Under the pieces are notes generated by a model. It did no database searches and had not been told where the DNA came from. It worked only from the letters and a program-made list of their open reading frames with translations. A stretch of DNA of 64,000 nt, taken from Hominilimicola fabiformis (GTDB taxonomy: Bacteria > Bacillota > Clostridia > UBA1381). The stretch covers positions 102,592-166,591 of the forward strand of contig NZ_JAJEQM010000008.1 of NCBI RefSeq assembly GCF_020687385.1. Direction: 5' to 3'. The translations under genes were made by a program, and so were the position numbers. Below, piece by piece: positions 34,501-42,425 of this stretch. Each line of letters begins with the position of its first letter. Position 1 is the stretch's first letter.

Positions 34501-35643
34501 CAAACAGATGGTGTTAATCTTAACACTAACCAATTTGAAGTAAACCTTCCTGACGGAAGATATGACATGACTTTCTCAAAAACCGAAACGGGAAGAACTC
34601 ATATCAGAGTAAACGGCTACTATGTAATTCCTGAAGCCGATTATACTGATGGTGACGGTTCAGACCCTATTACAGTGCCTGGAACATACACTCAAAAAGA
34701 TGTTGTTGTTGAAGGTGGTATTGTTACGGTATCGGCAGATAACTGGGGCGGTTCATCAGTTATTTCATCTGTTGAAATAACAAAGAAATCTGACTTAGAG
34801 CCGAGAAAGACTCATATTTGGATTGCAGGTGACTCAACAGTTACAAATTACAGACCTACTCCTACAAAGGACAAGTGGGCAGCAGGTAAAAGACGTACCG
34901 GTTGGGGTCAATTGTTCGAATACTATCTACAAGACAGTGTTATAGTTGACGATTACGCTCATTCAGGTGACTATGCGGTTAACTGGTACAATAATACATT
35001 CCCATCAGTTATTCAAAAGGCTCAAGCGGGTGACTATTTGTTTATCCAATTCGGTATAAACGACAGAGCAGATAAGAATAATTCTCCGGTATCAAAAATG
35101 GAAGAATATCTTGGCAAGATGGTAGATGAGTGCCGTGCAAAGGGTGTTATTCCGGTTCTTATAACTCCTGAAATCTGTATTTCTCAATACGGTTCGGTAG
35201 GAGAACACGAGAAGTCAACCGGTAGCGGTAATGCTGCATGGTTTAACGCTAATAAGACAGTCGCTGAAGATAAAGACGTATTGTTGATTGACCTTGCAGA
35301 TTTGTCAGGTGAGCTTTGGAAGACATTGGGTAAGACATGGGTACAACATAACTATTTCTTGTACAATAACGAAACAAATGAAGAAGTTGATAATCAGCAT
35401 ATGTCATATCAAGGTGCTAAGCTTGTTGCACAACTTGTTGCTACAAACATTTATGACCAGATAGAAAATAATATAAAAACAGGTAAAAATGAATCATTTA
35501 ATGCTATTCCTGTAAATGCAAAGGCAGCAGCAGATATAACATATACTGACGCCGAAGACAACACAGAAAAGACAACATCAAGACAAGCGGTTCAATTCAG
35601 TTTGGATAAGTCAGCTGTCGCAGGTTTTGAACAAGCAGAATAA
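31534..35643 (+). CDS. Giant secreted multidomain protein with C-terminal GDSL/CE12-type esterase
   Basis: 1369 residues from the ATG at 31534, preceded by GAGAGGGAGAG; the in-frame ATG at 31477 is near the promoter and is rejected. A signal peptide (MNNKKKLLSIITALAITSSVFTGFAVTASA) is followed by a lectin/LamG-like domain (about 30-245), a carboxypeptidase-regulatory-like fold (VTLTVKDSAGNAVKDANVTLDG, about 248-320), Ig-like repeats, a second lectin-like module and more Ig-like repeats. The C-terminal SGNH esterase (about 1095-1330) has WIAGDSTVT (Ser near 1101), FGINDR and an NQHMS block for the catalytic His. No SLH or LPXTG anchor is seen. It probably deacetylates pectic polymers outside the cell; the binding modules are inferred. 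Confidence 0.82.
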   Translation: MNNKKKLLSIITALAITSSVFTGFAVTASATETPIVSYTFDETSDAAWKISGTNAGVFTNEIVSDDASAETKWDSKYYKIATTKAESGGRTASVKIPATIPGGTDVVKLDFDWYSGSGGTNNSSDMIFRDSSEKDIFKISDVVSSKDIAFNGTELKNSEGAALANFKWYKVSAVLDFETHTVLSISFTENGQTSPSAIVKSEKFIDQSASDVANVGIVLNRKTNITADMRLDNFTATRLVDEYYKVTLTVKDSAGNAVKDANVTLDGHKYVTDATGQIETKLANGEYKYTVSKAGYEATVGKDDDATGTVTVNGNAVATNITYSPKSYVAVPDKVTISGGQSCMVAPTTAESFTSAAFTVAVTDQEDVAIEDADISWTIVPTGSETADSKVTIANGVVSVAKGFDAGENHVKKFTVTATATKNNESKSATTEITVSDYLFYESGVGGSSYGETEHHTVGGGDYITTGSTKNLENTITFPEKIEFKPGTAQLVSFMTTMNTKVYTFQRSVKLATAEGTDLVTLDYVNLDIGTNAAWSSTTSTLGTTLGSIPAVDKWQKVTVLFKTNTNGVTKAIATVGDTETDLGKITGQDLGEIKLKVGDCGGGTDRYVALKDIAVSQIDVTGMSIDGATEFSTVKGHTVTKEYSVDAMVVDDGETFTWETTIPGATITPDSQNSQKATLTVPGTTVNGGTIKVTSSEGAAKTATLKVNVEKAKVKSATINGSQTIDKSNTTSKYTVTNVIDQFNNDITELVTPKWSLSNVGHADEKVTFNVTAEEAKNITIVKAKYDEEGVLTGVTTENKALTEGSNEVAVTGLAGTKVMLWDSLKNMKPISNEVKTIPSANVETAEIGADTGDLAVNDNGDIIVVATILDSAIEYPVSVGEFSKVVENPEAGDIDVSDIVSYGATTYTVTLEDGTTLEKTAEDNKITLTEHDLKSTDKIEIVPNYKFNLGSSTVDGYVTANVTKSNGYGFTKEPTVVTSTIEGAKPVQTDGVNLNTNQFEVNLPDGRYDMTFSKTETGRTHIRVNGYYVIPEADYTDGDGSDPITVPGTYTQKDVVVEGGIVTVSADNWGGSSVISSVEITKKSDLEPRKTHIWIAGDSTVTNYRPTPTKDKWAAGKRRTGWGQLFEYYLQDSVIVDDYAHSGDYAVNWYNNTFPSVIQKAQAGDYLFIQFGINDRADKNNSPVSKMEEYLGKMVDECRAKGVIPVLITPEICISQYGSVGEHEKSTGSGNAAWFNANKTVAEDKDVLLIDLADLSGELWKTLGKTWVQHNYFLYNNETNEEVDNQHMSYQGAKLVAQLVATNIYDQIENNIKTGKNESFNAIPVNAKAAADITYTDAEDNTEKTTSRQAVQFSLDKSAVAGFEQAE

Positions 35644-35651
35644 TGCAAATT

Positions 35652-35683
35652 AAAATACACACTCTACGGAGTGTGTATTTTTT
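35652..35683 (+). terminator. Terminator after the giant secreted esterase
   Basis: AAAATACACACTC / GAGTGTGTATTTT (35652-35664 / 35669-35681), TACG loop, then T residues. Confidence 0.85.
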
Positions 35684-35693
35684 TGCAAAAAAA

Positions 35694-35733
35694 TTACCGC
35701 CGGTCAGTTAAAACTGTCGGCGGTAAATTTTTT
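35694..35733 (-). terminator. Bidirectional terminator between convergent genes
   Basis: TTACCGCCG...CAGTT / AACTG...CGGCGGTAA stem with a small bulge. There is a T-run on the + side and, on the other side, an A-run that reads as T on the - strand, so it can end transcription from both directions, including the recombinase gene. Confidence 0.7.
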
Positions 35734-35747
35734 ATGTATTCAATTTT

Positions 35748-36794
35748 TTATCGATTTCCCGTAATGTCAAAATTCTGCATAACTTCTTTACGTTTTTCGA
35801 TTGCGTATTGAGTGTAGTATTTGTGGGTTACTTCGATGTTTTTGTGTCCCATAAGCTCCGCAACCATTTTTATATCAATGCCGTCAGCGATAAGATTACA
35901 GGCGAATGTACGTCTTAATGCGTGCGGACGTGCCTTGTCGGGGTCGTATATACCGACAGTCGCACAATATTTTTTCAGTACCTTTTCAACACCTTGTGCG
36001 GTCATTCGTGTTCCGAGTCGGCTGATAAAAAGTGCGTCGTCTTTTGCTTTTTCGTTTTCAACACGTTCCTGCATATATGTAAACAATTCGTTTTCCACTT
36101 GAACAGGCATAAATATTTCCTGTTCGTCACCGCCCTTACGGGTGACAACGAATGACGAAGTATCAAAGCACACGTCACGAATATCAAGGTTGATAAGTTC
36201 ACTCACACGACAGCCCGTACCGAGATATGCGGTAAAAAGTGCAATATCACGTTTTTTTCTGTTCTTGTATTCCGTAAGGTCACGACCTGTATAATATTTT
36301 TCACCGTTATATATCACGTCAAGAAGGTTGACGGTTTCTTGTGATGTAAGCGGACGTTTCATTTTTTGATGCAGTTTTTTAAAATCCAACTTATCCGTTA
36401 CGTTTTGAGAAATCAAGTCGTTTTTGTAAAGATACGAAAACAGTCCGCGTATTCCCGAAAGTTTACGGTTTATGCCGTAAGCACTGTTGCGGCGGATTCG
36501 TTTAATGTGTTTGCCGTCAATCGAAACGGTGTCGGTTTCGTATTCTTTTAGATATGCCGTAAAAGCGTTTAAATCACGGAGCGTAACTTTCTCCATATCA
36601 GCTACCGTGAAATCTTCAATTTTTTCTATATAACTGAAATTGAATTTTTGCAGATATTTCAAAAATGTTTTTATATCTATACTGTAACCGATTTGTGTAT
36701 TAATGCTTTCACCGTTATACGCAATTTCGATATAGTCAAAAACAAAATCCGGCATACCCGAAAGAAAATTCATTAATTTTGAATGTTTGCTCAT
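35748..36794 (-). CDS. Tyrosine recombinase, XerS-like
   Basis: 348 residues. The N-terminal extension and SAM-like core-binding domain (about 1-135) resemble XerS, the single-protein chromosome dimer resolvase of some Firmicutes (M-P-x-F-V-x-D-Y-x-x... start). The catalytic domain has the arginine in GTGCRVSELINLD, lysine in TRKGGDEQE, HALRRTF (HxxR), GHKNIEVTHKYY (His and the tyrosine nucleophile). It has no adjacent phage or integrative-element genes, supporting a housekeeping role. XerC/XerD-type integrase is the alternative; no dif-like site was identified. Confidence 0.82.
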   Translation of the reverse strand: MSKHSKLMNFLSGMPDFVFDYIEIAYNGESINTQIGYSIDIKTFLKYLQKFNFSYIEKIEDFTVADMEKVTLRDLNAFTAYLKEYETDTVSIDGKHIKRIRRNSAYGINRKLSGIRGLFSYLYKNDLISQNVTDKLDFKKLHQKMKRPLTSQETVNLLDVIYNGEKYYTGRDLTEYKNRKKRDIALFTAYLGTGCRVSELINLDIRDVCFDTSSFVVTRKGGDEQEIFMPVQVENELFTYMQERVENEKAKDDALFISRLGTRMTAQGVEKVLKKYCATVGIYDPDKARPHALRRTFACNLIADGIDIKMVAELMGHKNIEVTHKYYTQYAIEKRKEVMQNFDITGNR

Positions 36795-36813
36795 AATATA
36801 TAACCTCTGATTT

Positions 36814-36880
36814 ATCTCTAAAAATACTCAAAAATTACATCGCAAGATGTGATTTTTGGAGCCTCGGCAGGCTCCTTTTT
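36814..36880 (+). repeat. Partial copy (right half) of repeat family 1, with terminator
   Basis: It matches only the right half of the full repeat: CTCTAAAAATACTCAAAA followed by ACATCGCAAGATGT and ATTTTTGGAG. It ends in a shortened right-end hairpin GGAGCC / GGCTCC (36858-36863 / 36870-36875) followed by TTTTT, which is a credible intrinsic terminator on +. It sits directly upstream of the recombinase start codon. Confidence 0.75.
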
Positions 36881-36931
36881 ATTATATAATTTATTTTAAG
36901 TCAATGCAAGTGCCTTTTTTTCAAAATGGTA

Positions 36932-36960
36932 TTTACTATTTTTGAATTTTATAGTACAAT
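36932..36960 (+). promoter_or_regulatory. Promoter of yloU-fakA-recG
   Basis: TTTACT (36932-36937), 17-bp spacer, TACAAT (36955-36960). Confidence 0.6.
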
Positions 36961-37013
36961 AAAGATATATAGATATTTTGGATTATTTTGAATTGAAAGG
37001 AATGAATAGAGCG

Positions 37014-37367
37014 ATGGTACTTAAAACAAGTGGTGATTTAGGCGAGGTAACCATTTCAAACAACGTTATCTCTGAAATTGCGGGTGCGGTTGCGACAAAG
37101 TGTTACGGCGTTGTCGGAATGGCATCGAGAAATAAAAAAGACGGAATTGTGAACCTCCTAAAGCCTGACAGTATGACTAAAGGTATCAGCATAACAGTTG
37201 AAGAAGGCGGAGTTATCGTAGAAATACATCTTATCGTTGAGTACGGCATAAATATTAATACAATATGTAAAAGTATTGTGAACAGAGTCAGATATACTAT
37301 CGAAAATACAGTTGGAATTAAAGTGAACAGAATTAATGTTCGTGTTGAAGGTGTCCGTGTTGACTAA
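37014..37367 (+). CDS. yloU: Asp23/Gls24 family protein (YloU-like)
   Basis: 118 residues from the ATG at 37014, chosen because family members begin M-x-x-x-K-T-x-x-G; an ATG at 37002 is only 1 nt from GAAAGG. The DUF322 pattern is clear: GEVTISNNVISEIAGAVATKCYGVVGMASRNKKDG and RVRYTIENTVGIKVNRINVRVEGV. YloU-type proteins sit with the fatty acid kinase gene in many Firmicutes; their role is linked to envelope or membrane homeostasis but not established. It is 12 bp ahead of fakA. Confidence 0.88.
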   Translation: MVLKTSGDLGEVTISNNVISEIAGAVATKCYGVVGMASRNKKDGIVNLLKPDSMTKGISITVEEGGVIVEIHLIVEYGININTICKSIVNRVRYTIENTVGIKVNRINVRVEGVRVD

Positions 37368-37379
37368 AACTGATTAGGG

Positions 37380-39113
37380 GTGATTAAAATTAATACGCTT
37401 AACGGAAACACATTTGCTCAAATGATTATAAGCGGAGCGAATAATTTATATAATAACAGAAAAACTGTTGATGAACTTAACGTTTTCCCGGTACCGGACG
37501 GCGATACAGGTACAAATATGTCGCTTACCGCAACGGCTATGGCGACTGAACTTTTGAAAAAAGGCGACACAACTCTTACAAAAGCGGCTGATACAATGTC
37601 ATTCGCAACTCTAAGAGGTGCAAGAGGTAACTCCGGTGTTATCCTGTCACAGTTTTTCAGAGGTATATCAAAGAGCCTTAAAGGCAAAACAGAATGTAAT
37701 GCGGAAGAACTTGCAGTTGCTTTAAAAGACGGCTCGGATGCGGCATATAAGGCGGTAATGAAGCCGACAGAGGGTACAATTCTTACTGTTTCGCGTGAAG
37801 TCGCAACAGGTGCACAGCTTGCCGCAAATACAAACGAAAACATTATTGACGTAATGGAGAGTGCCATTGAAAGAGGTAACAAGGCACTTCAAAAGACAAC
37901 TCAAATGTTGCCGGCATTAAGACAGGCAGGCGTTGTTGACGCAGGTGGTCAAGGCTGGATGTTTGTGCTTGAGGGTGCACTGTCTTATCTAAAGAGCGGT
38001 AATGTTGTTGAAAGACAAGGCGAAGCACTTGAAACGCAGACTGCTCCTGTAAAGAAAAAGTCACAAGAGGCAATTAAGACAGAAGATATAAAGTTTAAAT
38101 ATTGTACGGAATTTATCGTTGAGAAAAAGCAAAAAGGTCTTAGCGTAAGTACGTTCAGAGATACTATTGCCCCAAAGGGTGACTGTATGCTTGTAATTGA
38201 CGATGATGAAATCGTAAAGGTGCATATTCATACAAATCATCCGGGTTTTGTGCTTGAAGAGGCTATAAAACTCGGTGAAATGATTAATTTAAAAATAGAT
38301 AATATGAAGCATCAGCACAAGTCTATTATTGACGGAAGTAATGAACAGACTTCGGAAAATGCCGAAGTTAAAACAGCGGAAGTCAAGGCAGAGAAAAAGA
38401 CTGAAAAGCCTAAAAAAGCTCCTAAACCGAAAGCACCTGTTGAATTAAAGGATTACGGTTTTGTAGCGGTATGTATGGGTAAGGGAATTACAAATATTCT
38501 TAAAGACCTTGGCGTTGACAGAGTTATTGAGGGCGGACAAACAATGAATCCGAGTACGGACGATATTTTGAAAGCCGTAAAACGTGTCAAGGCAAAGACG
38601 GTTTATGTGTTCCCGAACAATAAAAATATTATTATGGCCGCAAATCAAGCCGCAGAACTTGTTGAGGATAAGAAAATCGTTGTAATTCCGTCAAAGTCAG
38701 TTCCGCAGTGTATAAGCGCAATGGTGGAATTTAATGATAAAAAGTCGGCAGAGGCTAATGAAAAGGCTATGAATAAGGCTATCGGCAGAGTTACATCGGG
38801 TCAGCTTACTTATGCCGTTCGTGATACGGAAATCGACGGTATTGAAATTAAAAAAGATGATATTCTCGGAATGGTTGAGGGTAAAATCGTAACGGTAGGC
38901 AAGGATATTGATGATGTACTTAACCGAGTAGTTTCACAGATGGTTGACGAAGATACTGAATTTTTGAACGTATATTACGGTAAGGAAATCAAGAAACCGC
39001 AGGCTGATGTGATGCTTAAAGCACTTGAAACAAAGTATGCGGACGATGAAATCGAAGTTTCGTTTAAGAAAGGCGGTCAGCCGCTTTACTACTATATTAT
39101 TTCCGCAGAATAA
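37380..39113 (+). CDS. fakA: Fatty acid kinase catalytic subunit FakA (DAK2 domain, YloV-like)
   Basis: 577 residues. The N-terminal DAK2/DhaL ATP-binding domain (about 1-200) shows NVFPVPDGDTGTNMSLT and LRGARGNSGVILSQ. The middle and C-terminal domains (about 230-577) match FakA, with a Lys/Ala/Pro-rich linker (about 310-355) in between. FakA phosphorylates fatty acids carried by FakB for phospholipid synthesis; no fakB (DegV) gene is in view. The start is GTG at 37380, where the N-terminus begins to match the family; the AGGG run abuts it, an unusually short spacing. Confidence 0.9.
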   Translation: MIKINTLNGNTFAQMIISGANNLYNNRKTVDELNVFPVPDGDTGTNMSLTATAMATELLKKGDTTLTKAADTMSFATLRGARGNSGVILSQFFRGISKSLKGKTECNAEELAVALKDGSDAAYKAVMKPTEGTILTVSREVATGAQLAANTNENIIDVMESAIERGNKALQKTTQMLPALRQAGVVDAGGQGWMFVLEGALSYLKSGNVVERQGEALETQTAPVKKKSQEAIKTEDIKFKYCTEFIVEKKQKGLSVSTFRDTIAPKGDCMLVIDDDEIVKVHIHTNHPGFVLEEAIKLGEMINLKIDNMKHQHKSIIDGSNEQTSENAEVKTAEVKAEKKTEKPKKAPKPKAPVELKDYGFVAVCMGKGITNILKDLGVDRVIEGGQTMNPSTDDILKAVKRVKAKTVYVFPNNKNIIMAANQAAELVEDKKIVVIPSKSVPQCISAMVEFNDKKSAEANEKAMNKAIGRVTSGQLTYAVRDTEIDGIEIKKDDILGMVEGKIVTVGKDIDDVLNRVVSQMVDEDTEFLNVYYGKEIKKPQADVMLKALETKYADDEIEVSFKKGGQPLYYYIISAE

Positions 39114-39130
39114 TATTATGGAGTTAGAAT

Positions 39131-41164
39131 ATGCCTAAGGATATAAGATATTTGAAAGGTGTCGGCGAGAAAAGAGCCGAATTATTCGCAAAAAAAGGAA
39201 TAAAGACAGTCGAAGATTTACTTTACTATTTTCCGCGTTCTCACGAGGACCGAACGGAAAAGAAAGATATTGCCGACTGTGTCGAGGGAGAAACGGTGTG
39301 CGTGAGCATTACCGTTTTTTCGCCTGTCAGAGAAACAAGAGTAAGAAGGAATATGCTTATTTCAACAATGATTGTATCGGACGAATCGGGTGTTTTGAAT
39401 GTGGTTTGGTACAATAACAGATATGTAAAAAATCAGTTTAAGACGGGCGATAAGTATGTTTTATACGGCAAGGTAACTAAGAACAGAGGTAAACTTGAAA
39501 TGGTGAACCCTGTTTGTGAACAAGAGGGTAAAGAGAGATTTACGGGTAAAATAGTACCGCTTTATCCGCTTACAAGCGGACTGACGCAGAAAATTTTACA
39601 GTCGACAATGGAGCTTGCAATAAAGGAAGTCGGACGAATGGAGGAATATATTCCGTCCGATATAAGAGAAAAATATCACATTGCAGAGCTTAATTTTGCA
39701 ATGAAAAACATACATTTTCCCGAAAACTTTGAAAGCTACAACATTGCAAGAGAACGATTTGTATTTGAAGAACTGCTTGTGCTTCAGCTTGCGTTAAGCG
39801 GAAGAAAGGATATAAATACATCGCAGGACGGTATTGTGTTTGAAGATATAAATTGTGTGCGTGAATTTACGGATAATCTGCCGTTTTCGCTTACAAACGC
39901 ACAAAAGAAAACGCTGAATGAAATTTTGAAGGATTGCAAGAGCGGTAAGATGATGAACAGACTTGTTCAAGGTGATGTCGGCAGCGGTAAAACGGCTGTT
40001 GCGGCGGCGGCAATTTATACCGCCGTAAAAAACGGTCATCAAGCCGCAATGATGGCACCGACTGAAATTCTTGCAACTCAGCATGCAGAAACGTTGGCTG
40101 AATTTTTCAAGGGTACGGGTATAACGGTGGTAATGCTTACCGGAAGTATGCGAGCTGCGGAAAAAAGACGTGCATATGACTTGATTGCGACAGGCATCGC
40201 AGACGTTGTTGTCGGAACTCACGCGATAATTCAAGACGCGGTGGAGTTTTATGACCTTGCATTTGTGGTTGCCGACGAACAACACAGATTTGGCGTTGAA
40301 CAAAGGGCAAAACTTGCGGCAAAGGGAAATAATCCGCATATGCTTATTATGTCGGCAACACCGATACCGCGAACCCTTGCACTTATTTTGTACGGCGATT
40401 TGGATATATCGGTTATTGATGAATTACCGCCGGGAAGAAAGCCCGTTAAGACGTACGCAGTCGGTGAAAGTATGCGAAAACGCATTTTTGCATTTTTACA
40501 AAAAAACGTAAGTGCCGGTATGCAGGCGTACGTTGTATGTCCGCTGATTGAGGAAACGGAAACGAGCGACTTGCAAAATGCCGAAATGCTTGCGGAAAAG
40601 TTGCAGGCAATATTTCCCGAGTTCAAAATCGGTCTTATGCACGGAAAAATGAAAGCAAAGCTGAAAGAGGAAGTAATGGACGAGTTTGTGCGCGGAGAGA
40701 TTAACATACTTGTATCGACAACGGTAATTGAAGTCGGCGTAAACGTGCCGAACGCAAATATTATGGTTATCGAAAATGCCGAACGATTCGGACTGTCGCA
40801 ACTTCATCAGCTTAGAGGACGTGTCGGACGCGGCAACGCACAGGCATTTTGCATATTATTTGCACACGGTAAAAATGAAGTGACAAAAAAACGTATGGAA
40901 ACTATGTGTATTTCAAACGACGGTTTTTATATAAGTGAACAGGATTTGAAACTTCGCGGACCGGGTGATTTTTTCGGTACACGTCAACATGGTTTGCCTG
41001 AAATGAGAATTGCTAATCTGTTTGAGGACAGAGATATTCTTGCTATGTCGCAGGAGGCGGCGAAAAAGATTATGGCAGAGGACAGACATTTGGAGTCCGA
41101 AAAGTACAGCGGACTTCGTAAACGTGCCGAAAGTATAATCAGTGACGACATTGTTATGAATTAG
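39131..41164 (+). CDS. recG: ATP-dependent DNA helicase RecG
   Basis: 677 residues. The N-terminal wedge/OB domain includes YLKGVGEKRAELFAKKGIKTVEDLLYYFPR. The helicase core has Walker A QGDVGSGKTAVAAAA (about 280), DEQH box VVADEQHRFGV (about 381), TATPIPRT, and the motif VI-like HQLRGRVGRGNAQAFC. It remodels stalled forks and branched DNA. It starts 17 bp after fakA; yloU-fakA-recG is a familiar Firmicute order. Confidence 0.96.
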   Translation: MPKDIRYLKGVGEKRAELFAKKGIKTVEDLLYYFPRSHEDRTEKKDIADCVEGETVCVSITVFSPVRETRVRRNMLISTMIVSDESGVLNVVWYNNRYVKNQFKTGDKYVLYGKVTKNRGKLEMVNPVCEQEGKERFTGKIVPLYPLTSGLTQKILQSTMELAIKEVGRMEEYIPSDIREKYHIAELNFAMKNIHFPENFESYNIARERFVFEELLVLQLALSGRKDINTSQDGIVFEDINCVREFTDNLPFSLTNAQKKTLNEILKDCKSGKMMNRLVQGDVGSGKTAVAAAAIYTAVKNGHQAAMMAPTEILATQHAETLAEFFKGTGITVVMLTGSMRAAEKRRAYDLIATGIADVVVGTHAIIQDAVEFYDLAFVVADEQHRFGVEQRAKLAAKGNNPHMLIMSATPIPRTLALILYGDLDISVIDELPPGRKPVKTYAVGESMRKRIFAFLQKNVSAGMQAYVVCPLIEETETSDLQNAEMLAEKLQAIFPEFKIGLMHGKMKAKLKEEVMDEFVRGEINILVSTTVIEVGVNVPNANIMVIENAERFGLSQLHQLRGRVGRGNAQAFCILFAHGKNEVTKKRMETMCISNDGFYISEQDLKLRGPGDFFGTRQHGLPEMRIANLFEDRDILAMSQEAAKKIMAEDRHLESEKYSGLRKRAESIISDDIVMN

Positions 41165-41172
41165 TAAAAATT

Positions 41173-41205
41173 GTATGTTTATATTTTCGTATTTTACATA
41201 AATTA
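41173..41205 (+). promoter_or_regulatory. Possible sigma-G-type promoter for the SASP gene
   Basis: GTATG (41173-41177) and CATAAATTA (41197-41205) with 19 bp between them loosely resemble the forespore sigma-G pattern. The call leans on the identity of the downstream gene. Confidence 0.3.
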
Positions 41206-41255
41206 TGAATGAGTTAATTACTCACTTAAATATTTTATGTAAAGGAGAAATAATC

Positions 41256-41432
41256 ATGTCAAAGAAAAGCAAAACAGCAGGATTGGAACAATTCAAAATG
41301 GAAGCGGCAAGAGAAGTAGGCGTAACACTGGGTCAAGGCTATAACGGTGAACTTACAGCAAAGCAAGCCGGCAGTGTAGGCGGTCAGATGGTTAAAAAGA
41401 TGATTGAAAGCTACGAAAATCAAATGAAATAA
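41256..41432 (+). CDS. Alpha/beta-type small acid-soluble spore protein (SASP)
   Basis: 58 residues. The core matches alpha/beta SASPs: EQFKMEAAREVGVTLGQGYNGELTAKQAGSVGGQMVKKMIESYE. These proteins coat and protect spore DNA and are degraded by the GPR protease at germination. The ATG at 41256 follows AAAGGAG, overriding an in-frame start at 41205. It is good evidence that the organism sporulates. A terminator follows 3 bp after the stop. Confidence 0.95.
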   Translation: MSKKSKTAGLEQFKMEAAREVGVTLGQGYNGELTAKQAGSVGGQMVKKMIESYENQMK

Positions 41433-41435
41433 ACT

Positions 41436-41469
41436 AAAAGGGAGATACAACAGATGTATCTCCCTTTTT
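41436..41469 (+). terminator. Terminator after the SASP gene (bidirectional)
   Basis: AAAAGGGAGATACA / TGTATCTCCCTTTT, a 14-bp stem with an ACAGA loop and a T-run. The convergent araC-type gene ends at its edge. Confidence 0.88.
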
Positions 41470-42282
41470 TTAATTCATATTTTTTGGCGTCATACCTGTT
41501 TTTTTGACGTACTGTCTGTAAAAATGCGAATAATTATTAAAACCGGCATTGGTGCTTGCCTCAAGGAGTGACTGACCTTGCGTATGCAGTTCGCGTACAA
41601 GAAGTATGCGTTTATGATTGATATATTGACTTAGTGTGTATCCCGTATTTTTCTTGAACAGCTTACACAGGTGGTATTTATTTATAAAGAATTTTTCGGA
41701 AAGAAAGTCAAGTGTTATTGTTTCAGGAAGATGTTCGTTTATGTACATAATTATGTCGCTTATTCGTTTGTCTTTTGATTTTGACGGTGAGATTGCCGAT
41801 TTTGAAGTATTCAAAAGATAGAGAAATTCTATAATGACACCGTTTGCGGCGGTGAGTGAGCCGTTATGGATATATACGCTTATGCGGTTTATAGGGTTTA
41901 GCAAATCGTCCTTTACAATGTCGGACGGTATTAGGTTGCCCGTACCCGGCGGACGGTTTATGAAAATATCTTCAAATTCTTCACAACGGTTTTGCTTGAA
42001 ATATTCTGTCGACAGATACAAAATAATCCTCTCATACGGCTTCGCACTCAAACAACGTATATGGTGCATTTCAAACGGACGCGTTATGAGCATATCGTAA
42101 GGCTTTAATTTGTACACATTTCCCTCTGCGTAAAATTCAGAATCACCGCTTAGAAACAGCACTATTTCATATACATCATCGTGATTGTGAAGCTTGAAAT
42201 CATTGTTGTCGGGTACTTCATCGTAGCAGTGAGTCAAACCGAAATACATATTCGGAAATATCTTTACTGTTTTCTCTGTCAT
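41470..42282 (-). CDS. AraC-family transcriptional regulator
   Basis: 270 residues. An N-terminal cupin-like sensor (about 15-110: LHNHDDVYEIVLFLSGDSEFYAEG, LKPYDMLITRPFEMHHI) is joined to two C-terminal HTH motifs (about 172-268: LDFLSEKFFINKYHLCKLFKKNTGYTLSQYINHKRILLVREL and the NAGFNNYSHFYRQYVKKTGMTPKNM signature). The layout is that of sugar-responsive activators. It diverges from the glycoside hydrolase genes at 42426 and is their likely local regulator; the inducer is unknown. Confidence 0.9.
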   Translation of the reverse strand: MTEKTVKIFPNMYFGLTHCYDEVPDNNDFKLHNHDDVYEIVLFLSGDSEFYAEGNVYKLKPYDMLITRPFEMHHIRCLSAKPYERIILYLSTEYFKQNRCEEFEDIFINRPPGTGNLIPSDIVKDDLLNPINRISVYIHNGSLTAANGVIIEFLYLLNTSKSAISPSKSKDKRISDIIMYINEHLPETITLDFLSEKFFINKYHLCKLFKKNTGYTLSQYINHKRILLVRELHTQGQSLLEASTNAGFNNYSHFYRQYVKKTGMTPKNMN

Positions 42283-42425
42283 ATCAATCAGCCTTTCCGC
42301 TCAAAGTATATTTTTATTATATCAGACAATGCCAAGATAATCAATGTTTTAACCAATATATTAGATGAAAATATGATTAAATTGCTGTAATGTATAATTA
42401 GATTTTATGAAAAGGAGCAAAATCA

